From Terrimonas ferruginea DSM 30193 (GTDB lineage Bacteria; Bacteroidota; Bacteroidia; Chitinophagales; Chitinophagaceae), in the NCBI RefSeq assembly GCF_000425585.1, contig NZ_AUDS01000018.1, positions 1 to 64,000 of the forward strand: a DNA stretch of 64,000 nucleotides, read 5' to 3'. A program made the translations under genes and the position numbers. Positions 52,601 through 60,725 of this stretch are shown one piece after another (position 1 is the stretch's first letter; each line of letters begins with the position of its first letter). The notes under the pieces were generated by a model. It ran no database searches. It saw only the letters and a program-made list of their open reading frames with translations, and was not told where the DNA came from.

Positions 52601-52870
52601 TACAGCCCGGTAAGTACGGTTACGTTCGGTGAATTCAACCGCATAAAACTGTCTCCGAATCCTGTTAATACAACATTATTCATCACCGGACTCAGCGGTA
52701 AGTATGTAATAAGTGTTCTGAACGTAAGCGGACAGGTTGTAAAAACAATCAGGACGGATGGCGGATCAACAATGCAGGTAGATGTATCAACCTTAGCATC
52801 AGGTATGTATCTCATTCGTATCGAAAGCAGCACCGGTAACCAGGAAAGTTACAAAGTGATCAAGCGATAA
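46613..52870 (+). CDS. Giant type IX-secreted protein with four repeats
   Basis: The 2085-residue protein has a signal peptide (LYLLLFIAAFTRIPTIYGQ) and four units of about 420 residues, starting near residues 24, 446, 857 and 1282. Each begins with PGGV and a WYRAD-type strand of a LamG-like/concanavalin fold, continues with VEYLAIKYG, and then has a block VWNAxxNxGYxxNIAGIxxD, QVLI, QFLxWGDNG. A fibronectin-like domain (LTWATATEKNNSGFGIEHS) and a type IX sorting tail (LSPNPVNTTLFITGLSG to YKVIKR) end it. It should be exported and surface-bound, perhaps binding sugars or proteins. The next gene has a related C-terminal end. Confidence 0.9.
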   Translation: MSSKLYLLLFIAAFTRIPTIYGQAPGGVPASAWYKADGSNTIFSDAGVTPAANNATVQQWNSITGSFPLLQATAGSRPVFSSTSVLANFNPTVTFDGSNDWMQFTAGAGVNIIDRANGTFYAAGYMNLLKRSGFAGFHPTMDYPGMHFFSDNKLLFFTGGPGYQGLSPDVMQAQTYFTAGSGWQNGSGSSAAYAGATVSLNGNRALYSGSQLNNANLSTAARDFRIGADNNYGSFSGQLNEVLLFEDRLTAAQMDQVETYLALKYGTTYANGSRDYKNSTGTTVWNAVANNGYHYNIAGIARDDMGALYQKQAWSTNAGQQVLIGVGGLANTNAANSGTLADNQYLVWGDNGQPKAPTVSLTGIAGLSHRFASIWKVQHNGSGTVRVAWVKGLSNLTLIQSTDAIINGSDVPTAMTGEITVNGVIYNYADVTLANGQYFTFGAKLAGPGGVTDNLRVWLKSNEGFTPSSWTDFSGFNNHYTQTNTSRQPFTATTLYNFNPVIDFGNNTSANGRFMVVPSGKPFSANGLSGTFFTTTLTRAGGTSGYRDIWGFGATTTGAGLINADVPTITKLNNNIVLYSSTTSAFPNLYPDNKFLLSDMSYTVGVAGIKYGLNGATASTTQTRTAAGSLQANGSVLGAQPQVTNGVIGEAIAYERDLTEAEKQRVRTYTAIKYGITLPHNYIASDGSTVVWNQSTNAGYTNNIAGLANDEGSALHQKQSNSINDGQQVLISTTGLANSNAANAVSLSSGQFLVWGDNGQAKSLGISHSTTVGGNPINLRMGAVWKVQNTGAVGTVRIAWRSGIVNLHLIQSPDATIDIADTHTPMNGTITVNSVVYNYADVTLINGSYFTFGGYVAGPGGVGQDLSLWYRADNGVETDAAKKVTAWNNSTANDVKLTMSSANAYVPYNDQTTFTKTWNFNPTLSFDGTNNYLRNTTTAYLNTAGSVHYIAVARLNPAASSYNSLFSISGNDDGFFLYPQSGQVYPMPSIGNGFGATAAGPGSTNRFGIYSSILPKTGSPANQRGFYNGLEKIYTAPYPRTGAAYVLPTTGAYIGADGTTGDNPDGEIAEVILYHEPAGGDMANASLARIHSYLAVKYGITLDQTIPQNYVNSTGAVVWNATNNAGYHYNIAGIARDDQGGLYQRQSRSVNSGRQVLISTTGLASTNAGNTGVLANGQFLIWGDNNLAKAPAVPFGIIGGIPYLRFAAIWKAANVNAIGTVRVAWPKGLAYLKLVQSTDNVFDLGDVITDMSGTQMVNGVEYAYADVTITDGQYFTFAAYIQAPGGVTNNISYWYRADKFAESVAEGTEVSSWTDFTSGTVVDQIGENALPVSAKGGTTYFNYNPGIKFTTANQSLANVNVQTVTNLSYDIFTVTKEGIGAGSNGRIFSSLVNNSNQSGSINYWDGIGIMADQRMERMNVAYSNRYLANPGNILYSTNSPSIMYTTFTDLSVAKGLNGATSGAAGTHTARGQLNGGHAFGSTVFSGNGSDNAGFTGDIGELIIYGNGNVTATERNKVESYLAIKYGVTLQNSNNYTTSQNVVVWDATANSGFYNNVAGIGQDFISALHQKQSRSQHANTNNQVIIALGEIAESNLENENQVNDGQFLIWGDNGNTQAMTSTAGTYAAFPYAGSTANGRRMNRIWKVQNTNNLNNQVMIRFPQTSVGTTTFPANDPCAGYVIVFADDAAFTTNITVKPLTVNGTDYEVLHSFAAGTGYFTFGKAMPLNNGEVYLAQVIEETDIYNDGCSVGEWAYYRQTTDLNKKLLGLSGYTNGQLDNFDVTITPEGTSYNDGVRITNLMPRISTVTDNNTGAIASGKVRVYYSPDEMGASLVPGATTSGWFFYDGPADDAIIDIYSDGVFDAGKSRPLVVAQSGIEDGVYYVEFHTINDMGSFLYLSSTENTFTLLPVTLLYFAAQEQSGKTLLTWATATEKNNSGFGIEHSLDGINWRNIDFVATKASGGNSLGRLNYEYIHQAPANGKNFYRLKQIDIDERFVYSPVSTVTFGEFNRIKLSPNPVNTTLFITGLSGKYVISVLNVSGQVVKTIRTDGGSTMQVDVSTLASGMYLIRIESSTGNQESYKVIKR

Positions 52871-52920
52871 AAGTCCAATACTGTTGCGAAACCTTACCAA
52901 AGGACGGCCTTATTATCAGC

Positions 52921-52946
52921 ACCGGGTTGCAAAACCCGGTTTATTT
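52921..52946 (+). terminator. Intrinsic terminator after the giant secreted protein gene
   Basis: ACCGGGTT, a GCAA loop and AACCCGGT form a perfect eight-base-pair stem, followed by TTATTT. Confidence 0.85.
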
Positions 52947-53011
52947 CCACTTTAGAAACGCGTTTGTTTCTTAGTGTTTAACCACCTCTATACCTCCTTT
53001 TTTCATACCAC

Positions 53012-53040
53012 TCACCGGGTAATACTTTGTTACCCGGTGA
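53012..53040. other. Perfect 11-bp inverted repeat upstream of the second secreted protein gene
   Basis: TCACCGGGTAA, a seven-base spacer TACTTTG, then TTACCCGGTGA. It lies about 110 bp before the next ATG, either as a second terminator or as an operator. No long T run follows. Confidence 0.55.
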
Positions 53041-53148
53041 TATATTTCCTTCGCTGGAAACCCATCGCCTGAATCGATCAGAACCTTTGTATGTATAGGT
53101 ATCCTTACGAAACGCTATTATTTCGATTGCCAACCTAAAACGTGACTT

Positions 53149-55686
53149 ATGAAAAAAAATGTATGCAGGTTAATTTTCGCTTCGCTGCTGATTTGCAGCG
53201 GAATGAAAGCCGGAGCCCAGATCGTCGGCAACTGTACGGTGAATGCCGGTGGTAACGCGATAGTCTGCGGATCATTCACCACACTCACCGGAACTGTGAG
53301 CGGCAATGTCGGCGCAGCAGCACCACTCTGGACTTTTGTGTCAGGGCCGGTGACGCCCGTGATCGTCAGTCCTAACAGCCTCACCACCGATGTGAACGGG
53401 ATGACGGTTGACGGCAACTATACCTTTCGCCTGCAGCAAGCCTGTGCAATAGGCTTTAACACTTCGCAGGTCGTTATCACTGCCCATGCACGGCCGGCTT
53501 CCTTCACCGCGGGCCCGGATATTACAGATGTGTGCGCTGCTGCCGGCACCACCAGCCTGGGAGGCGTAATACCTGCCGGTTATACCGGTGAATGGCGCGC
53601 TGTCAATATCTGGCGATTTTATCGTGCATCCGAAACGGTCAGCACCAACGCACAGTTCAGCAGTACCACTTCAGCCAACCCAGTGTTCTCGCTGGTCAAC
53701 AAAGCGAATCACGGAATAGATCCGGCTTATTGGGCTATTCTGCGTATTACTTCAGCGGATGGTGTTTGCTCTTATGAAGACACTACCGTTGTTCGCTTTA
53801 TTCCAAATCCCGTGATCAACCCGGTTGTCAATACTTCCCGTTGTCAGTCACCCACCATTTCAACTCATTACATCACGCTGTCTGCCCCGCCTTACTTTAA
53901 TACAAATTATCCGGGTGTGGCCGGCGCGGCAGCAGCGGGCACCACTATTTCTTTGAATGTAATAAGTCAACCTGCAGGTGCTAATATGTCGTTTGACCGG
54001 TTGGACGATAATATTTTTTTCTACTTTAATGGTGTCACACAACCGGGTACTTACACCTTTACTATTACGGTTACCAATAGCTGTGGCACTTATACGTCGC
54101 CGACACTTACCTACAGCTTTCAGGGCGTAACGCCCAGGCTGGTTAATTTGCAGCCTGCGGGTCACGAAGCACCCGAACAATTGGTGGTCTATGCGACCTC
54201 AGGCAGCGGCGGAGAAGTACATTGCAACATTGCAGGAACTACCGCGCCGCAATCCTTTTACTTTAGTGTGGATCCGGCTGATCCGCCAACAGTTATTACA
54301 ACTGTTACGCCGTCAGGTATTATTCCCGCAGGTGGTCCACCAACCGTAACGGTTACGGGTACGGGTACTTATGACCGTGTAGTGACGGCAACACCACCCG
54401 CAGGAGGATGGAGGATCGGAACCTACCGGTTTACCATCAACACAAGAAATGCGGATGGCAGTTGTGGTGTCAATCAGACTTACTACATACATGTATCGGA
54501 TCGAAGCCGGCCCGATGTGGAAATAGCAGATGTCAGTGTGTGTTATCCCGGTACCGGTGCTATCTCAGCCACTATTACGTTGCCTGATGTTTACAAAGGC
54601 ATCGTTAACGGCAGCTATTTCCAGGACTTCGACGGACACTACGACATACAGCTGGTGTCTGCCCCTGCAGGAGCCGCCCCGCCCACGTATACCACTACCA
54701 ATCTCCGTTCACTCACCAGTACCTCAACGGTTATATCCAATCTCAACCGCATCGGTAACTATAGTTTCAGGATCACACCTATTGCTTACAACCCAAGTGT
54801 GGGACCTTTCCTGGCACAGGAATATGCTTGTTCCGGAGCGCTGATGTCCGATACATTTCTCGTAAGAGTGGAGGGCCTGATCAATGCGAACGCCGGAAGC
54901 GATCAGGTATTGGGGAATGTAACAAGCGCCAGCCTGGCTGGAAATAATCCGGGTCTGGCATCCGGCGTATGGACCCTTGTTGCTTCACCAGCCGGATCGG
55001 CACCGCAGCTATCCGCCCCCAACAGCCCGCTTACGACTGCTACCAATCTGAATATCGCGGGAGCATACGACTTTGCCTGGACCATTACCACGCCCTACGG
55101 AGGTTGCGTAAGTGCAGATACCGTGAGGATAGTGTTGACCACTACGCTTGATGTACGGTGGTTGTATTTCAATGCAGAGAATAATGTTGATAAAATCCTG
55201 CTAACCTGGGGAACGGCAAGTGAGCAAAACAACAGGGGATTCGATGTTGAAAAAAGCAAAGATGGCATTGCCTGGCAGACCGCCGGCTTTGTAAACTCGC
55301 TGGCTTCTGCGGGAAACAGTGACCAACCGTTAAACTATCGCTTTACCGACAATCATCCTTTCGATGGCGTAAACTACTACCGGCTAAAACAACACGACCT
55401 CGACGAACGATATGCGTATAGCAGTGTGAAAAAAGTGACCCGGCCATCTTACGGACAGGTGCAGCTTTTGCCTAATCCCGTACAGGATAAGCTGACCGTC
55501 ACCGGTTTGAAAAATATCGCTTCCATCCAGCTTTTGAATAGTTACGGGCAGGTAGTGAAAACCCTTCCCGGTAATGCGGCAACCACGGTATACATCAGTT
55601 TCACGGAACTACCTGCGGGCTTGTATATCGTAAAAACAACGGACCACTCCGGAACAACCACCCAGTACAAAATTATTAAACGTTAA
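53149..55686 (+). CDS. Type IX-secreted protein with Ig/PKD-like repeats
   Basis: The 845-residue protein begins with a signal (LIFASLLICSGMKAGAQ) and consists of several beta-sandwich modules resembling PKD/Ig-like domains, each ending in patterns such as GNYTFRLQQ, GTYTFTITVTNSCGTYTSP and GAYDFAWTITTPYGGC. A fibronectin-like module (ILLTWGTASEQNNRGFDVEKS) and a type IX sorting tail (LLPNPVQDKLTVTGLKN to YKIIKR) follow. The last 180 residues are closely similar in layout to those of the preceding giant protein. It should be surface-exposed or secreted. The function is unknown; adhesion is the common guess. Confidence 0.88.
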   Translation: MKKNVCRLIFASLLICSGMKAGAQIVGNCTVNAGGNAIVCGSFTTLTGTVSGNVGAAAPLWTFVSGPVTPVIVSPNSLTTDVNGMTVDGNYTFRLQQACAIGFNTSQVVITAHARPASFTAGPDITDVCAAAGTTSLGGVIPAGYTGEWRAVNIWRFYRASETVSTNAQFSSTTSANPVFSLVNKANHGIDPAYWAILRITSADGVCSYEDTTVVRFIPNPVINPVVNTSRCQSPTISTHYITLSAPPYFNTNYPGVAGAAAAGTTISLNVISQPAGANMSFDRLDDNIFFYFNGVTQPGTYTFTITVTNSCGTYTSPTLTYSFQGVTPRLVNLQPAGHEAPEQLVVYATSGSGGEVHCNIAGTTAPQSFYFSVDPADPPTVITTVTPSGIIPAGGPPTVTVTGTGTYDRVVTATPPAGGWRIGTYRFTINTRNADGSCGVNQTYYIHVSDRSRPDVEIADVSVCYPGTGAISATITLPDVYKGIVNGSYFQDFDGHYDIQLVSAPAGAAPPTYTTTNLRSLTSTSTVISNLNRIGNYSFRITPIAYNPSVGPFLAQEYACSGALMSDTFLVRVEGLINANAGSDQVLGNVTSASLAGNNPGLASGVWTLVASPAGSAPQLSAPNSPLTTATNLNIAGAYDFAWTITTPYGGCVSADTVRIVLTTTLDVRWLYFNAENNVDKILLTWGTASEQNNRGFDVEKSKDGIAWQTAGFVNSLASAGNSDQPLNYRFTDNHPFDGVNYYRLKQHDLDERYAYSSVKKVTRPSYGQVQLLPNPVQDKLTVTGLKNIASIQLLNSYGQVVKTLPGNAATTVYISFTELPAGLYIVKTTDHSGTTTQYKIIKR

Positions 55687-55734
55687 CAGGAAAGGATGTG
55701 TCTCATAAATCAGGATAGGGTTTAGACCACCCAC

Positions 55735-55766
55735 GGCCGGGTTTTCCAACCCGGCCCTTTATTTTT
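55735..55766 (+). terminator. Intrinsic terminator after the second secreted protein gene
   Basis: GGCCGGGTT, a TTCC loop and AACCCGGCC form a nine-base-pair stem followed by CTTTATTTTT. Confidence 0.87.
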
Positions 55767-55790
55767 CAAACCCTGCAGGGCAACAATTCG

Positions 55791-55798
55791 TACATTTG
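55791..55798 (+). promoter_or_regulatory. -7 promoter element for the histidine kinase gene
   Basis: TACATTTG matches TAnnTTTG exactly, 38 bp before the ATG and just after the terminator of the previous gene. Confidence 0.5.
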
Positions 55799-55836
55799 GC
55801 ATCAACCAGAGCCTAACGTCAATTACTGCCCTCTTT

Positions 55837-57690
55837 ATGCGTAAACATTTTGTTGCTATTCTCGTTGCTGCGCTTTTCTTTCATAACTTATCCCTACAGG
55901 CCCAGACTAACATCAAAGATTCCGCTGTTTCCCTACTGAAGGGATTGGAGAAAGCGCACAAAGGAGGAAAAATGTCTGACCGTATCTACCTCGATACCGT
56001 TCATTCCACCATGTTGTCTTTGTTGTCCGTAGACGTAAATTTTACCAACAAAGAATTATTGGCTGTACTGGAACCTTACCGGCAGACAGCCTGGAGCAGC
56101 CACCAGTTTGACGAAGACAAACGAACTTACTACAGTTTGCTGAGCAATCAGGCACAGTTCACCGGCAGGGCGGGCGAAATGTTGTACTATGCGGATAAGT
56201 TTAATGAGGTGGAAAAAGCCAACAGCGGGCGGGCATCCGTCACTGCGCTTACGATTCAATCCGATTACTATAATACCAACAACTCCTTCGACCTTTCGCA
56301 GGCCTTGTATAAAAATAACGAGGTGTTTGTACTTGGATTACCGGCGGAGGCCCGCAAGGAGACGACTACCATGCCGCAGGCCGTTCAGTCAGTTGTACTG
56401 CTGGTAAAGTTGGGAGAAGGACTTTATGGTGCAGGAGACACCATCAATGGCAATAAGGTATTGCAGGCTGCCAGAGAAGCAACTGAAACCGTTGAGTCGC
56501 GTTTCCCCGATGTTAACAGAGCCGTTGCCCATTCGCAATACGCCTACTATACACTCATTTATTACAAGGCCGATGCGATCGGATCTGCACCGCTTGCGCT
56601 GGAATCTTTTGCATTAATGGAAAAACAACTGCAAAGTGACAAGACGCCTGATTACCTGAAAAATTTTATCAGCTTTTTTCTCACCGAAAAAAAACTGGCT
56701 TTCTTCATCCGGGAGAAAAATACCGATAGCACGGCCGTTTACCTGAAGGCATTTGATGAAGAATATAAAAAAGATCAACTGGTGTATAACCTCTACATCA
56801 CCAAACGCTTAAAATCGCTGGCCCTGTATAACGAAGGACGCTATCGTGAAGCAAGTGACAGCATGCTGGCGGCCATTAAACTGCTGGACAGTTCACGCAC
56901 TATTGCCACGCGTGAAGTAGATGAAATGATGTATGCCCAGGCAAAAACGGAAGAACAGGACGTATTGCTGGCCGAGGCAAAAGCAGCGGCGCAGCGAAGA
57001 GAGAACACCATCCGTCTGATCGTTGCCGGCGCGTTGCTGCTGGTAACGGCTGGTTTACTATTTATCTGGCGCCAACGGCAGCGGCAGCGCAAAAAACTCA
57101 TCGAGTTTAAATTGAACATGGCCAGAAATATCCACGACGAAACCGGACCTGCACTACTGTATGCAAAATCACTGGCAAAAAACTACCGGACCAAAGGTTA
57201 TAGCGAAGAACTTACAGAGGAAGTGGAAAAGCAGCTAGACAATACGATTGCGGTGATCCGCGGTCTTTCGCACGACCTGAAATCTACCGAACTGCATTCG
57301 GTATTTCAATTGATTAAAGAACTGGATGGTGTGTTGAAAAAATTAAAAGGAGTAAATGTATTTACTTACTCGATCGATAAACAATTAAAAGAAGACCGTT
57401 TCATTAGTCACTACCAATATTCTCACCTGAAATCCATTCTGCACGAATGCATCACTAATTCGGTCAAACACAGCCAATTTGATAAAATACAAATGAGCTT
57501 CCGGCAGGAGAACAACCGCTTGCAGATTACTTACAAAGACAATGGGAAAGGCTGGGAACAGGGAGATGAGGCAAAAGGAATCGGACTTGAAAACATTGCC
57601 GAGCGCGTCAAACAAATGAACGGGGAATATCTTGTTACGAATAATTTCCCGGAGGGCTATGCAATTGATATCAAGGTGTTGCTACGATAG
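55837..57690 (+). CDS. NarL-type sensor histidine kinase with TPR-like sensor
   Basis: The 617-residue protein has a signal peptide (HFVAILVAALFFHNLSLQAQ), a long helical extracytoplasmic region resembling TPR repeats, and one transmembrane segment (LIVAGALLLVTAGLLFIW, near residue 395). The kinase follows: dimerisation helix with the phospho-acceptor NIHDETGPALL, N box HECITNSVKHS, then YKDNGKGW and GIGLENIAERV. This is the HisKA_3/HATPase_c pattern that pairs with LuxR-type regulators. Such a regulator gene converges on it six bases away, so they are likely a two-component pair. Confidence 0.91.
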   Translation: MRKHFVAILVAALFFHNLSLQAQTNIKDSAVSLLKGLEKAHKGGKMSDRIYLDTVHSTMLSLLSVDVNFTNKELLAVLEPYRQTAWSSHQFDEDKRTYYSLLSNQAQFTGRAGEMLYYADKFNEVEKANSGRASVTALTIQSDYYNTNNSFDLSQALYKNNEVFVLGLPAEARKETTTMPQAVQSVVLLVKLGEGLYGAGDTINGNKVLQAAREATETVESRFPDVNRAVAHSQYAYYTLIYYKADAIGSAPLALESFALMEKQLQSDKTPDYLKNFISFFLTEKKLAFFIREKNTDSTAVYLKAFDEEYKKDQLVYNLYITKRLKSLALYNEGRYREASDSMLAAIKLLDSSRTIATREVDEMMYAQAKTEEQDVLLAEAKAAAQRRENTIRLIVAGALLLVTAGLLFIWRQRQRQRKKLIEFKLNMARNIHDETGPALLYAKSLAKNYRTKGYSEELTEEVEKQLDNTIAVIRGLSHDLKSTELHSVFQLIKELDGVLKKLKGVNVFTYSIDKQLKEDRFISHYQYSHLKSILHECITNSVKHSQFDKIQMSFRQENNRLQITYKDNGKGWEQGDEAKGIGLENIAERVKQMNGEYLVTNNFPEGYAIDIKVLLR

Positions 57691-57695
57691 ATTAT

Positions 57696-58376
57696 TCAGA
57701 GATCGTCGAGTTGTACCACGCCGTTCTGCAAGGCAAATTTGATGATACCTGCCAGGTTTTTGGCGCCGATGCGCCGCGCTATATTACTCCGGTACTGCTC
57801 AACAGTCCGCTCCGACAAACCGATGCTCTTACTGATTTCCTTTGTATTCATCTGTTTGCATAACAGGCGGATGAGTTCGATCTCTTTCCCGGAAAACTTG
57901 ATATTGGCAATAAGATGTTTGACCGAATAATCGTCTTCCGTACCGGAAAAACGGTTGATGATATGGATACGTGCCTCTGGGCTGAAATACTCTTTGTTTT
58001 GCAGCAGCAGTTGAACTGCTTTGATAAACTCCTCATCATCGTCTTTTTTCACCACATAACCATTTGCGCCAGCCTGCAGCATTTTCACAATCACATCAGC
58101 GGAATAAGTAAAGGAGTAGACCAGGATTTTTGCCATGGGATGCTTGTATTTCAAGTCCCTTACAAGTATATCGCCCGTGATATCGGGAAGAAAATTATCG
58201 ACGATAATCATTTCCGGGTTATGCTTCAGTGCCAGGCTTTTGGCCGTAGCCCCGTCTTGCGCCATATAGAAGTTCTCGAATAAATCGCCGATCAGCAATT
58301 TAATGCCATTGGCAATCATCTTATGGTCATCGATTACTAAAACGGAGGTGTATTTCGTCGTTGTTGCAGTAGTCAT
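57696..58376 (-). CDS. LuxR/NarL-type response regulator
   Basis: The chosen start (MTTATTTKYTSVLVIDD) gives 226 residues. The receiver domain has the acidic pocket VIDDH, the phospho-acceptor in MIIVDNFLPD and the lysine in YVVKKDDD. The C-terminal helix-turn-helix is LuxR-type: KEISKSIGLSERTVEQYRSNIARRI. It converges tail-to-tail with the histidine kinase gene, six bases apart, and probably forms a two-component system with it. The neighbouring secreted protein genes are possible targets by position only. Confidence 0.93.
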   Translation of the reverse strand: MTTATTTKYTSVLVIDDHKMIANGIKLLIGDLFENFYMAQDGATAKSLALKHNPEMIIVDNFLPDITGDILVRDLKYKHPMAKILVYSFTYSADVIVKMLQAGANGYVVKKDDDEEFIKAVQLLLQNKEYFSPEARIHIINRFSGTEDDYSVKHLIANIKFSGKEIELIRLLCKQMNTKEISKSIGLSERTVEQYRSNIARRIGAKNLAGIIKFALQNGVVQLDDL

Positions 58377-58629
58377 ATGAATGAATAAATGTCGGAAAGT
58401 ACGTCTTGCCAATGTTATTTTTGGCTTCCTGTCATACGAGAAAATCCCGGATCAGCCCTTGCGGATTTGGTACGGGAAATGTCGCTAACGATTGAGTTTC
58501 TTACTCATGTGAAAGTAAAAATATGGCTTCCACTACAAACTTGTGGTGTTGATGATAGTATTTCTATTGCGTATTGCAATACTTCAACTAATTAATAGTA
58601 TTTGTTCAATTGAAATGTGGTTCCATTTA

Positions 58630-59766
58630 TTACCCGAAGAAATCAGGTTGAAAAACGGGCAGCGACACAGGGCTCGTCTTTTTTGACATCCAGCGACGGA
58701 GCAGGTCAATATTTCTGACCCTTGCCTGGTCGGTATAATCCCGGAATACAGCTTGTTTCAATACCTGCGAGATCATCGACGGCGGAATCGCTTTTGTCCG
58801 CTGACTCTTGTCAAGGTTTTTCTTCAGCTGTGCGCATTCAATAATCAGCCGGTTATCGTTATCAAATAAAATCTTATTTATGACTACAAGCTTCCCATCG
58901 ATTAACAGTAATACATCGCCGGTATCTATACTTAATGTTTTGATGAATGCCGATTGCTGCTGTTCCTGAATGGCTTTTTTTTCGCTAACCAAATGTTGAT
59001 CGTATAAATACGAGATAAGTTTTTTCAAATCTTCTTTCTGAAAAGACAAGTTCTCTCTGCGTAGCTCTTGCTTTAGAGCATTCAGCAATCGGGGTACATG
59101 GATCAATAAGCTATCTATTGTTTGAAAACCTTTCACCATGACCGGCACATTACATTCTGTAACCATTCTCCTGATTATATAGCGATCGATACCCAGCAGA
59201 TCTTTGATGCTGGTGTCTGTTATGGTAAACAAATGTCTTTCCTGCGTACAAATTTTACGGGAGTCATTGGCCAGTTTATGAAGCGAAGCCCACTGATCGG
59301 CATCATCATTATCTTCCCAATAGAGATAACGGGAATCCTCAGCCAGGTCTGTTAAAAATTGAATGGCGTAATTGACAGAGGGGTCAGCGCGCACATGCTG
59401 TATGGTTAAAGGGAATTCGGTGCCCAACGCTTTCTCCAGGCGTAATGCGGCCGCAGTGGTCAGGCTTTCATAAAGGGACTTAAACTCCAGCAATTTCAGC
59501 GGATGTTGGCGGGTATTATTCTCAGATTGTTTACTAAGGGTGTAGATATAAAAGGGCTCGCCGTTAAATAGAGCATATTTCCGGGAAGGGGAGAGCTTTT
59601 CGTAGCGATGATTAACCGTAACGGTGTAAAATATCCGGATGATATGATTGGCAAAACTCTCGGTTGGTTGATACGTGATAGCCACACTTTCCATATACTT
59701 TCTCTCCCGTATCGTTTCCTCCACACGTTGATCAAGAAAAACAGCCAGTTTCATTGCATCTGACAT
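58630..59766 (-). CDS. Uncharacterised 378-residue protein
   Basis: No family is recognised. The sequence is soluble, with no signal peptide or membrane segment, and looks helical with beta strands: AVFLDQRVEETIRERKYMESVAITYQP near the start, and a DLLGIDRYIIRRMVTECNVPVM block near residues 195-215 that could be a helix-turn-helix-like element. Near the end a strand pair VLLLIDGKLVVINKILFDNDNRLIIE is followed by the basic RRWMSKKTS. The gene is visibly A+T-rich and flanked by A+T-rich intergenic DNA, which suggests acquisition. Confidence 0.6.
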   Translation of the reverse strand: MSDAMKLAVFLDQRVEETIRERKYMESVAITYQPTESFANHIIRIFYTVTVNHRYEKLSPSRKYALFNGEPFYIYTLSKQSENNTRQHPLKLLEFKSLYESLTTAAALRLEKALGTEFPLTIQHVRADPSVNYAIQFLTDLAEDSRYLYWEDNDDADQWASLHKLANDSRKICTQERHLFTITDTSIKDLLGIDRYIIRRMVTECNVPVMVKGFQTIDSLLIHVPRLLNALKQELRRENLSFQKEDLKKLISYLYDQHLVSEKKAIQEQQQSAFIKTLSIDTGDVLLLIDGKLVVINKILFDNDNRLIIECAQLKKNLDKSQRTKAIPPSMISQVLKQAVFRDYTDQARVRNIDLLRRWMSKKTSPVSLPVFQPDFFG

Positions 59767-60096
59767 AACTATCTTAAAAATAATTAGTTATAGGTTAAAT
59801 TAGTGTCTACAAACGCAGCCAGGACGAACAGCCAAATTAGTTTACAAACTATTAAAAATCAACTGATTCCTTAGTATCGGGTAAAATATTCTGAAGAAAA
59901 TGTCTCAAGGAGAGGGGTGAAATTGCTGGTACAAACCGATAATTATTTGATTTTCAATTTGATTTTATTCAGTTAGTTGGAGTCCCCCTTTTTTAAATTC
60001 CGGCTAATTTTTTATTTTGGAAACCCAGTAGATCGTAAATAAAACTGGAGAGGAGATTGAGGAGAATGTTTACTATAAACTCGAAGACTTGCATCT
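59767..60096. other. A+T-rich divergent intergenic region
   Basis: No gene was seen. It separates two divergent genes of unknown function and must carry their promoters. Stretches such as TTGATTTTCAATTTGATTTTATTC are strongly A+T-rich. A purine-rich GGAGAGGAGATTGAGGAGAA lies before the second gene and may include its ribosome-binding site. Confidence 0.5.
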
Positions 60097-60717
60097 ATGA
60101 ATGAAGATACAAAAAATGAGCAAAAGCTCCGGCGTCTGCTAAAAAAAGGACTTGATCATTTCATTCCGGTCAAACGCATCATGCATCACTGGGCCATAGA
60201 CAAGGAAGAAGCCATATCGCTGGCTACACAATTGGAAGAAAGAGGTTTGCTGGAGAAAGCTCCTTTCGATAATGCATGGATCATTTCGCTGCGCGGAGAA
60301 CTTCTTCTCCATAAAAATGTACCACGCCGGTTCACCAGGAAAACCATTCATGAACAGTTAAATAAACTTCTTCATCGTGCAGAGACTGTCAACACATCCC
60401 GAAAGTTTCCCTATTATGTCGAATACCTGAAATTGATTGATCCACTGCCCGCCGACGAGTACGGAGGTCCGCTGAGGATCATTTACAGACTTCAGCGGAA
60501 GCCCATCAGCAGTGAGGTTTACGATCGGCTGTCACGGGAACTTGTAAAAGAAACAAAGAAGAAGCTATACTCCATGTTTGAACACCTGGTTTATCCGCAG
60601 GAAGCGGTCCGTCTTTTTCTGAAAGAGAGAAGCCAGGTATTGAAACTGCTGGCATGGGAGACCGAACTCCAGGATCTTCCCGGTCAGTTGATCTTCGAAA
60701 GTGGTGATGTAAAATAA
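60097..60717 (+). CDS. Winged-helix protein with degenerate nucleotidyltransferase-like domain
   Basis: The 206-residue protein starts with a helical winged-helix-like part (LDHFIPVKRIMHHWAIDKEEAISLATQLEERGLL, residues 18-52). It is followed by RRFTRKTIHEQLNKLLHRAETVNTSRKFPYYVEYLKLIDPL. The latter looks like the start of a nucleotidyltransferase-fold domain, where active members have a GS...DxD signature after YLKLFGS. Here the positions read IDPLPADEYGGPLRIIYR, so the catalytic pair appears lost. It may bind nucleotides or nucleic acids without catalysis. This assignment is tentative; the gene could be an unrelated orphan. Confidence 0.45.
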   Translation: MNEDTKNEQKLRRLLKKGLDHFIPVKRIMHHWAIDKEEAISLATQLEERGLLEKAPFDNAWIISLRGELLLHKNVPRRFTRKTIHEQLNKLLHRAETVNTSRKFPYYVEYLKLIDPLPADEYGGPLRIIYRLQRKPISSEVYDRLSRELVKETKKKLYSMFEHLVYPQEAVRLFLKERSQVLKLLAWETELQDLPGQLIFESGDVK

Positions 60718-60725
60718 GCAGGCAC

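Noticed and set aside
58389-58595. A 68-codon plus-strand frame upstream of the response regulator gene.
   Set aside because: No ribosome-binding site, no conserved pattern, and it overlaps the promoter region of the regulator gene.
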